A stretch of DNA of 5,238 nt from Pedobacter sp. (lineage in GTDB: Bacteria > Bacteroidota > Bacteroidia > Sphingobacteriales > Sphingobacteriaceae), in assembly GCA_028287885.1 (NCBI GenBank), contig JAQBOT010000102.1, positions 1 to 5,238 on the forward strand. Direction: 5' to 3'. Below, one piece after another: positions 1-5,238 of this stretch. Positions within the stretch are counted from its first letter, which is position 1. Each line of letters begins with the position of its first letter. A program made the translations under genes and the position numbers. Below the pieces are notes generated by a model, which was not told the origin of the DNA, ran no database searches, and worked only from the letters and a program-made list of their open reading frames with translations.

Positions 1-1138
1 CAGCAATAAAAGCACAGAGCAATATATTTGATTTATAGGGTGTCTTGAACTTCGGGTGTACCTCCGAAAATACTTTTGGCAATAGTCCGTCCCTGCTAAT
101 CGAATAAAACATGCGGGATTGTGCCATCAGGTCAATTAATATGACGGAAGTGTACCCAACCAAGATCGCAAGGATCACAGCCTGACTAATCCAATTTATG
201 GGCGTGTTTTGCAGGGCGATGGCTACAGGTGCTCCACTGTTTGCGAACTCTTTATAATTCGCTAGGCCGGTTAATACATGTGCGAAGATGCCGAACAATA
301 CGGTACAAACTAGAAGTGAACCCAAAATTCCAATGGGCAGATCGCGCGCTGGCTTTTTGGTCTCCTGTGCAGATGCGGCTACGGCATCAAAGCCGATAAA
401 TACAAAGAACACGAGTGCTGCGCCACGTAGGATACCTGACCAGCCAAAATGCCCAAACTCACCGGTGTTTTGTGGTATATAAGGCTTGTAATTGGCGGGA
501 TCGATATATTTCCAGCCAAGGGCGATGAAGACAACCACAACCCCAACTTTTAAAAACACGATAATTCCGTTTACGATTGCTGATCCTTTGGCGCCACGAA
601 TGATGATGAGGGTCATAAGTACGACGATTAGTGCAGCCGGAATATTGATCCAGCCATTCACAATTGTTCCATTACTCAATTTGGCCGTTTCAAAAGGCGA
701 CATGGTAAGCTGTGCAGGAAGGTAAATGTTAAAGGACGAAAGGAATTTCGTAAGGTATTGAGACCAGCTGATGGCTACCGTCGCACAGCCCACAGAGTAT
801 TCCAGCACAAGATCCCAGCCGATGATCCAGGCGAAGAGTTCGCCCATGGTTGCATAGGAGTAGGTGTAGGCGCTTCCTGCTACGGGTATCATAGAAGCAA
901 ACTCAGCATAACATAAGGCGGCAAAGCCGCAACCCAGCGCCGCAATGAAAAAGGAGATCGTTACCGCAGGTCCCGCATACGTTGCTGCAGCCAGTCCAGT
1001 TATGGAAAATAAACCGGCACCTAATGTAAGGCCAACTCCAATTAAAATAAGATTAAATGGCCCAAGCGACCTCTTTAAAGAACGTTCCGTATTTTCATTA
1101 GCCTCCAGCTGGATTTGAGCAATCGATTTCTTTAGCAT
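1..1138 (-). CDS. APC-superfamily amino acid permease, CAT type (partial, 3' end outside window)
   Basis: Inner-membrane amino acid transporter of the APC superfamily, closest in style to the cationic amino acid transporter (CAT/YfnA-like) group. The frame is open from an ATG at 1138-1136 to the left edge, giving 379 codons; such proteins usually have about 450-500 residues, so the last membrane segments are missing. Seen directly: a short hydrophilic N-terminus; the unwound first membrane helix with GVGLTLGAGLFSITG (residues 34-48), which forms the substrate site in this fold; PVAGSAYTYSYATMGELFAW (85-104); GWDLVLEYSVG (107-117); FIGFDAVAASAQETKKPARD (247-266), a hallmark of CAT proteins; and SRMFYSISRDGLLPKVFSEVHP (341-362), the conserved loop after TM8. 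About nine hydrophobic segments can be recognised. The substrate cannot be read from the sequence. A TAnnTTTG box lies 19 bases upstream of the ATG, which supports this start. The gene is divergent from the PadR operon and probably functionally unrelated to it. Confidence 0.93.
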   Translation of the reverse strand, partial: MLKKSIAQIQLEANENTERSLKRSLGPFNLILIGVGLTLGAGLFSITGLAAATYAGPAVTISFFIAALGCGFAALCYAEFASMIPVAGSAYTYSYATMGELFAWIIGWDLVLEYSVGCATVAISWSQYLTKFLSSFNIYLPAQLTMSPFETAKLSNGTIVNGWINIPAALIVVLMTLIIIRGAKGSAIVNGIIVFLKVGVVVVFIALGWKYIDPANYKPYIPQNTGEFGHFGWSGILRGAALVFFVFIGFDAVAASAQETKKPARDLPIGILGSLLVCTVLFGIFAHVLTGLANYKEFANSGAPVAIALQNTPINWISQAVILAILVGYTSVILIDLMAQSRMFYSISRDGLLPKVFSEVHPKFKTPYKSNILLCAFIA

Positions 1139-1157
1139 ACCCGCACAAATTAGCCTG

Positions 1158-1165
1158 CAAAAGTA
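1158..1165 (-). promoter_or_regulatory. Candidate Bacteroidota -7 box for the permease gene
   Basis: Read on the minus strand this is TACTTTTG, an exact match to the TAnnTTTG -7 consensus used by the primary sigma factor of Bacteroidota. It ends 19 bases before the permease ATG, so transcription would begin with a short leader of roughly 10-15 bases. No TTG is present at the expected -33 spacing (the bases there read GAGTCGT), so it is an incomplete promoter match. Confidence 0.45.
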
Positions 1166-1266
1166 AAAATATAGTCTTATTAATACGACTCGGTTTGTAG
1201 AATTAAAATAATGAACTCAATATCAGTAGGTTTCAAATAAACATCAGAAATATTTAGTACTATGTA

Positions 1267-1298
1267 TTGCATATTACCTTTTTTAACCCGTATCTTTA
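1267..1298 (+). promoter_or_regulatory. Candidate promoter of the PadR-PspC operon
   Basis: A TTG at 1267-1269 is followed after 21 bases by TATCTTTA at 1291-1298, which matches the Bacteroidota TAnnTTTG -7 box except for its last base. The spacing fits the usual -33/-7 distance in this phylum. The -7-like box ends only four bases before the ATG at 1303, so if used it would give a nearly or fully leaderless mRNA. A palindromic TAGTACTA (1255-1262) lies immediately upstream of the TTG. Confidence 0.35.
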
Positions 1299-1302
1299 AA
1301 TC

Positions 1303-1635
1303 ATGATAGCAGAAAATACGCAAACGCAAATGCGGAAGGGCATACTGGAATATTGTGTGCTGCTTATTATATCCAAAGGCGAGATCTACGCCTCCGATAT
1401 TATCGCAGAACTAAAAAAGGCAAAATTACTGGTGGTGGAGGGTACACTATACCCCTTGCTTACCCGACTAAAAAACAATGGCCTACTCAGCTACAACTGG
1501 GTAGAATCTACATCCGGACCCCCGAGAAAGTATTATCTGCTGACTGAACAAGGTCGGGACATGGTAAATAGACTGGATGTAACCTGGATGGAACTGTCCT
1601 ACGCAATAGAAACTTCTAAACAAATCAAACAATGA
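1303..1635 (+). CDS. PadR-family transcriptional regulator
   Basis: Small DNA-binding repressor of the PadR family (winged helix-turn-helix), 110 residues, the size of the short PadR subgroup that has only one C-terminal dimerisation helix. Visible features: helix 1 in MRKGILEYCVLLIISKGEIY (10-29); helix 2 in ASDIIAELKKAKL (30-42); the recognition helix region VVEGTLYPLLTRLKNNGLL (44-62), whose G-T-L-Y-P-L-L-x-R-L core is diagnostic of PadR; the beta wing with SGPPRKYYLLTEQG (71-84); and a last amphipathic helix (about 85-108). The start at 1303 is preferred over the internal Met10 because close Bacteroidota relatives also begin about nine residues before MRKGILE. Its TGA overlaps the ATG of the next gene (ATGA, 4 bases), so the two are translationally coupled in one operon. 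By analogy with other PadR proteins it probably represses its own operon; the inducing signal is unknown. Confidence 0.95.
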   Translation: MIAENTQTQMRKGILEYCVLLIISKGEIYASDIIAELKKAKLLVVEGTLYPLLTRLKNNGLLSYNWVESTSGPPRKYYLLTEQGRDMVNRLDVTWMELSYAIETSKQIKQ

Positions 1636-3179
1636 AAAAGACCCTCAATATTAATATAGGCAACTCAATTATCCATATTGAAGAAGAGGCTTATGAAATG
1701 TTAACTGCATATCTGAATGAAGTGAAAGCGCACTTTGCGACCAGCGCTGATCATTACGAAATTGTGACAGACATTGAAAACCGGATTGCCGAAATGTTTA
1801 GAGAAATCCTTTTTCAGCAACAGCGACAAGTAGTCGAACTTCAGGATGTTGCTCAGGTGATCGCCCAAATGGGAACCGTTAAACAATTTGAAGAAGTTGA
1901 TGAAGAAGCCGACAGCACCGTTCCGCCAAGTCATGAAGGCGTGAAAAAACTATACCGTGATACCGATGAGGGGATTGTGGCTGGTGTATGTGCAGGCTTT
2001 AGTCATTACCTGGAAATAGATGTACGCTGGATTCGTGTCATTGCATTAATCTCTTTCTTTATTGGAGGTTCGGGGATTCTCGCCTATCTGATCATGTGGA
2101 TGATCATTCCAAGGGCAGTAAGCCGTTCAGAAAAAATGTACATGAAAGGGGAGGCAGTTAACCTGCAAGGTTTTATTCGAAACTTTGAAGAGGAGCTTGC
2201 CGGTAACCAACTGATTAAACGCTCAACTGGATTCATTGCCGAGGTGGTCGACGCGATTGGTCGTGTATTAGGGAAAGTAGGTAAATTGTTCCTGAAAATA
2301 ATTGCGGGTTTAATCATTCTCTTCGGTTGTTTCTGTCTGCTTGGCTTGTGCATTTCGCTTGCGATGGTACTCGGTTTTTCGGATGCGAACCCAAACGACT
2401 ACTTTCCATTTAACATCGTAAACACTGATTATCTGCCCACAATGATCTTGGCAGTCTTTGTGGCATTTGCTGTTCCTCTAATTGCTTTGATTTTATTTTC
2501 TATCCGCGTATTGTTTAACACCAGGGCGATTAACAGGACGGTTTCCTTTGCTTTACTAATTGTATGGCTTGCAGGGGTAATGACAAGCATCTTTTACATC
2601 ACCAAAGTATCATCAGAGTTCAAGGAACGTGCAGAGTTTACCGACGTTAAAGATTTGAAGCCTTATGGCACCTATAACCTCCTAATCAATCGCACGCGGT
2701 TTTTTAGCAAGGAAGATAGTGTGCGTTACCGGATCAGTTCGTCAAACTACCGTGGCAGGGTGATCCTGAATGATGAAGATGGCCCCTTTACCATGCCAAG
2801 GAATGTAAGTTTGAGCATTGAGAAAAGCGACAACGGCAAAGTCACCTTGGCACAGAACTTCAGCGCTCAGGGAAAGACTTTTGAAAACGCCTTACAGTAT
2901 GCTCAAAACATACACTACGGCTTTTCGCAGCAAGACTCGGTGCTAAACTTTAGTCCGCAGTTACAATTAACTAAAAACACCAATTGGCGCGGCCAGTCTG
3001 TAGAGCTTATTTTGAAAGTGCCAGTAGGTGTAAAGCTGTTGCTGCACCGCGACTTCGATCGTTACTTGCAGCGATACGGATCCTGGTCATGCGAGGGGGA
3101 AACAGACGACGATCAAGATGTCAAGGTCTGGACCATGACGGAAGATGGTTTAAAATGTGACTTGCACAAATCCGAATAA
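1632..3179 (+). CDS. PspC-domain multidomain inner-membrane protein (LiaF-like C-terminus)
   Basis: A 515-residue membrane protein, far longer than classical enterobacterial PspC (about 120 residues). Order of domains: an N-terminal soluble segment (1-95) that begins with a short beta strand and continues as acidic amphipathic helices; a PspC domain (105-162) with KKLYRDTDEGIVAGVCAGFSHYLEID followed by its membrane helix (about 133-160); a charged linker with an amphipathic stretch (175-215); three further membrane segments (about 219-249, 268-295, 303-325); and a beta-rich soluble C-terminus (about 335-515) with SVELILKVPVGVKLLL (456-471), resembling the LiaF/DUF4097-type 'toast-rack' repeats. 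In the phage-shock/Lia envelope-stress systems PspC senses membrane damage, and PspC fused to LiaF-like membrane and toast-rack parts is known in Bacteroidota. The assignment of the C-terminus is by pattern, not by alignment. The start overlaps the upstream PadR-type gene by 4 bases, suggesting PadR control. No PspA, PspB or kinase gene is in the window, so its partners are unknown. Confidence 0.9.
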   Translation: MKKTLNINIGNSIIHIEEEAYEMLTAYLNEVKAHFATSADHYEIVTDIENRIAEMFREILFQQQRQVVELQDVAQVIAQMGTVKQFEEVDEEADSTVPPSHEGVKKLYRDTDEGIVAGVCAGFSHYLEIDVRWIRVIALISFFIGGSGILAYLIMWMIIPRAVSRSEKMYMKGEAVNLQGFIRNFEEELAGNQLIKRSTGFIAEVVDAIGRVLGKVGKLFLKIIAGLIILFGCFCLLGLCISLAMVLGFSDANPNDYFPFNIVNTDYLPTMILAVFVAFAVPLIALILFSIRVLFNTRAINRTVSFALLIVWLAGVMTSIFYITKVSSEFKERAEFTDVKDLKPYGTYNLLINRTRFFSKEDSVRYRISSSNYRGRVILNDEDGPFTMPRNVSLSIEKSDNGKVTLAQNFSAQGKTFENALQYAQNIHYGFSQQDSVLNFSPQLQLTKNTNWRGQSVELILKVPVGVKLLLHRDFDRYLQRYGSWSCEGETDDDQDVKVWTMTEDGLKCDLHKSE

Positions 3180-3183
3180 CAGA

Positions 3184-3215
3184 AAACGCCGCTTCAGATT
3201 GCTGAAGCGGCGTTT
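3184..3215. terminator. Probable bidirectional intrinsic terminator between convergent genes
   Basis: A perfect 14-bp stem (3184-3197 with 3202-3215; AAACGCCGCTTCAG and its complement) closes a 4-base ATTG loop. It begins 5 bases after the PspC-protein stop codon and ends 21 bases before the stop of the OmpA-like gene. The rightward transcript continues into TCTATTTAG and then CTTTTTC; the leftward transcript ends in GTTTTCTGTTATT. Both sides are U-rich enough for termination, so it most likely serves both genes. Confidence 0.88.
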
Positions 3216-3236
3216 CTATTTAGATGCTTTTTCTTA

Positions 3237-5165
3237 CTATTGAGCTGGATCGATATCAATAATAACAGTTCTGTTATAGAATCTTTCTTCTGGAAGCGTG
3301 TTTTCGAATGGTGCATAGGCAACATCCTCACCATTTCCAATGGTTTGGAATTTCACATCTCCACCTTGCTTAGCAAGAGCAGCTTGTAGAATTCTTTGAG
3401 TTTCCTGTGCACGGCTTTCAGATAGTTTCTGATTATATGTGTCGTTTCCGATGATATCCGTATGTCCATGTATGATCACGGTTGATCCATTAGAAATTAA
3501 CGGTGCAACAACGTCAGTTAGGAATTTTGTGTAAGCTGGTATTGCATTCGCTTGATTGAAATCGAACAGGATGCTATAACGTAAGCTTTTCTGAATAGCT
3601 TCTGTCTGCTTAACCAGATGAACCGTTCCTTGTTTCGTGACCGGCAAACCATTTAAAGACTGACCTGTCATTACCACTTTATATGTTCCTTCAGCACGCT
3701 CATTAAGAATGGTATTTCCGTTTACAGTTCCTTGTTCTTTAGTAAATGGTCCATAATGCTGAACCTTACCTTGATCGTCTGTAAGATCTAGACTCCATGA
3801 TTTTAGTTGCTTTTCCGCACCTTTTACATTAAATGCAACTTGGCTATCGGATAGATCCTGCATGGTGTTCGTAAATTGAACTGGCTTCATCATCTCACCA
3901 CCAACTTGCATCAATAATTCTGGAGAACTACTTGCGATATCTACACGACGGTCACCTTCGCGAAGTAAGGCAAGTTCTTTTCTGCCACCTGGCTGTTCTG
4001 ATGGAAGTGCCGGTTTATTACTACCTGCAATCTGAATTCTAGAAGCATTGATAGCAAAAGTATTTACCAGGTAATCCTTCACGTTCTGGGCAAGTACTTG
4101 ACCTTCTGCAGCACCATGATTAGAGGCACCTCTTAACATGATGTTTGAAGATGGGTTTGCACGTAAACGATCGCCCAGGATGTTTAAAATATTATGGTAT
4201 ACATTAAGTTGTCTTGCAGAACGGCCCGCAATGGGTTGCACTTGCTCAGGCTGTAATTGCTGCTCTTTGAAGTCAGCTGCTGCTGCACTTGAAAGTGATA
4301 CGTAACGTGCCGGGATAACATTAGAACCTTCGTCAAAGAATACAGAACTACGTAATGGCAATGTCTCAGAAACAACACGTTTAACTTGTATAGACTTCGG
4401 CTCGCGGATAGTAAATTCTACATCACCTACCGGAGTTGTTGCAACAGTACTTTCCGTTGCTGCTTTGTTTGCTTTTCCAAACTTCAGCGCTACACCTGCT
4501 CTAACAGTAGAGACAGACCAGCTTTCAATTGTTCTTGGATCCTGACCAAAATAAGGGTGGTAAGAAACAAATGGGGATATGGAAACTTTTGTAGTGCTAT
4601 TCGGAGCTGATACTGGAATATCGTAACCGATACCGGCCTGTCCTGAAAGAATTGTTTTGCGCATGTCGCTAATCTCGCCATCCGTATTGGGTTGTTTCTC
4701 CTGAGTATAGGCGAAATCCTTTTGCAGGTTAAAAGCTACACGTGGACCAGCAAAGATAAACAGGTTGCTTGAAAATAATCCTACACGCAAACTTGGCTCA
4801 ACGGTCAAATAACTTGTATTGGTTTTTAATGTTGCCTCACAGTTACATGGCGCGATTACGTTGTCAAAACGTCCACCTCGGCCATCAAAGCCAACGTTAA
4901 GCATGGCACCCCAGGCACCTGCCGGACGGTATTCAGTTAATAATGACCCAAATGGACGTACGCCGTTTCCTTTGTGGAAAGCTGCAGGTCCCATCATGGA
5001 ATTATTTAACGTTTGTGTAGTTCCAGTATATGAGCTGATATTTGCTGCTCCGGATACACCAAACCACCAGGTTGGTTGTTGAGTTTGGGCTTGCACAGTT
5101 GCGCAGCTAGTAACGACCATCAGAATTGCGATGGAGGATTTTTGTATGAATGTATGTTTGAACAT
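3237..5165 (-). CDS. OmpA-family outer-membrane protein with beta-barrel, degenerate OmpA-like, Ig-like and C-terminal OmpA domains
   Basis: A 642-residue envelope protein that should anchor the outer membrane to peptidoglycan. From the ATG at 5165-5163 it starts with a signal peptide (MFKHTFIQKSSIAILMVVTSCATVQAQ); an earlier in-frame GTG at 5201 would bury this signal and lies inside an inverted repeat. Cleavage may follow Ala26 (signal peptidase I), although VTSC at 18-21 also reads as a lipobox. Residues about 31-230 alternate aromatic and small residues (TWWFGVSGAANISSYTG, then SYLTVEPSLRVGLFSSNLFIFAGPRVAF), as in the OMP beta-barrel families. A weak OmpA-like domain follows (about 273-412: VFFDEGSNVIP, ending GDRRVDI), then an Ig-like beta sandwich (about 425-525: SWSLDLTDDQGKV), then a canonical OmpA domain (about 529-640) with LFDFNQANAIP, GHTDIIGNDTYNQKLSESRA and NRTVIIDI. 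In the last domain Asp570 and Arg585, the diaminopimelate-binding pair of the family, are both present with the expected 15-residue spacing. It is a single-gene unit, convergent with the PspC operon. Confidence 0.92.
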   Translation of the reverse strand: MFKHTFIQKSSIAILMVVTSCATVQAQTQQPTWWFGVSGAANISSYTGTTQTLNNSMMGPAAFHKGNGVRPFGSLLTEYRPAGAWGAMLNVGFDGRGGRFDNVIAPCNCEATLKTNTSYLTVEPSLRVGLFSSNLFIFAGPRVAFNLQKDFAYTQEKQPNTDGEISDMRKTILSGQAGIGYDIPVSAPNSTTKVSISPFVSYHPYFGQDPRTIESWSVSTVRAGVALKFGKANKAATESTVATTPVGDVEFTIREPKSIQVKRVVSETLPLRSSVFFDEGSNVIPARYVSLSSAAAADFKEQQLQPEQVQPIAGRSARQLNVYHNILNILGDRLRANPSSNIMLRGASNHGAAEGQVLAQNVKDYLVNTFAINASRIQIAGSNKPALPSEQPGGRKELALLREGDRRVDIASSSPELLMQVGGEMMKPVQFTNTMQDLSDSQVAFNVKGAEKQLKSWSLDLTDDQGKVQHYGPFTKEQGTVNGNTILNERAEGTYKVVMTGQSLNGLPVTKQGTVHLVKQTEAIQKSLRYSILFDFNQANAIPAYTKFLTDVVAPLISNGSTVIIHGHTDIIGNDTYNQKLSESRAQETQRILQAALAKQGGDVKFQTIGNGEDVAYAPFENTLPEERFYNRTVIIDIDPAQ

Positions 5166-5196
5166 GATTGAATTTATGGGAGGTGAGTGCAGTCTG

Positions 5197-5230
5197 TACA
5201 CAGGTAAAACCTTATTGGTTTACCTGTGTA
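5197..5230. repeat. 12-bp perfect inverted repeat upstream of the OmpA-like gene
   Basis: TACACAGGTAAA (5197-5208) is exactly complementary to TTTACCTGTGTA (5219-5230), separated by 10 bases; allowing one bulged A, a further CC/GG pair extends the stem to 14 pairs. It lies 31 to 65 bases upstream of the ATG of the OmpA-like gene. Neither side is followed by a T-run, so it does not look like a simple terminator. It could be a 5'-leader hairpin, an operator dyad, or the terminator of a gene just outside the window. Confidence 0.7.
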
Positions 5231-5238
5231 TTCGACTT

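Noticed and set aside
288..725. Two plus-strand open frames (288-482 and 492-725)
   Set aside because: They lie antisense to the permease gene, whose minus-strand frame carries clear family motifs throughout; the plus-strand peptides have no recognisable features.
1181..1191. TAATACGACTC, identical to the first 11 bases of the phage T7 promoter
   Set aside because: The following bases (GGTTTGTAG) do not match the essential CACTATAG part, and no phage genes are nearby; taken as chance in AT-rich intergenic DNA.
4386..5082. Short open frames on both strands inside the OmpA-like gene
   Set aside because: Low-complexity shadow translations of the long gene with no family resemblance and no start signals.
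5179..5189. Plus-strand GGAGGTGA followed by GTG as a ribosome binding site for a rightward gene
   Set aside because: The GTG is too close to the motif and its frame hits a stop after six codons (TAA at 5205-5207).
5166..5201. In-frame GTG at 5201 as the start of the OmpA-like gene
   Set aside because: It would add 12 residues (with two prolines) ahead of a well-formed signal peptide and lies inside the inverted repeat; the ATG at 5165 is much more likely.

Overview
The window looks like chromosomal DNA of a Bacteroidota bacterium, most likely of the Sphingobacteriales (Pedobacter/Sphingobacterium type). The evidence is moderate AT richness, no clear Shine-Dalgarno sequences ahead of the genes, promoter-like elements of the Bacteroidota TAnnTTTG type, and a PadR + long PspC gene pair and an OmpA/beta-barrel protein of the kind common in that phylum. 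The assignment is by family resemblance only; there is no rRNA or other direct marker.

Layout. Positions 1-1138 (minus strand) hold the first 379 codons of an APC-superfamily amino acid permease of the cationic amino acid transporter (CAT) type, cut by the left edge. A 164-base divergent intergenic region (1139-1302) carries a candidate promoter in each direction. Rightward from it runs a two-gene operon: a 110-aa PadR-family repressor (1303-1635) overlapping by 4 bases (ATGA) a 515-aa membrane protein (1632-3179). That protein has an N-terminal helical domain, a PspC domain, three further membrane segments and a C-terminal beta-rich domain. A strong 14-bp hairpin (3184-3215) sits between the convergent genes and probably terminates both. 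Leftward from the right side runs an envelope protein gene (3237-5165) encoding an N-terminal beta-barrel-like region, a degenerate OmpA-like domain, an Ig-like domain and a canonical C-terminal OmpA peptidoglycan-binding domain. A perfect 12-bp inverted repeat lies just upstream of it (5197-5230).

How they fit together. The PadR/PspC pair is best read as a small autoregulated envelope-stress module: the repressor probably controls its own operon, and the PspC/LiaF-like protein sits in the inner membrane. The OmpA-like protein would tether the outer membrane to peptidoglycan. The permease is a separate metabolic unit facing the other way. Nothing here is a mobile element, CRISPR array, RNA gene or obvious defence system. 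The most interesting points are the paired intact and degenerate OmpA domains, the multidomain PspC protein under PadR control, the possibly leaderless padR-type transcript, and the upstream inverted repeat.
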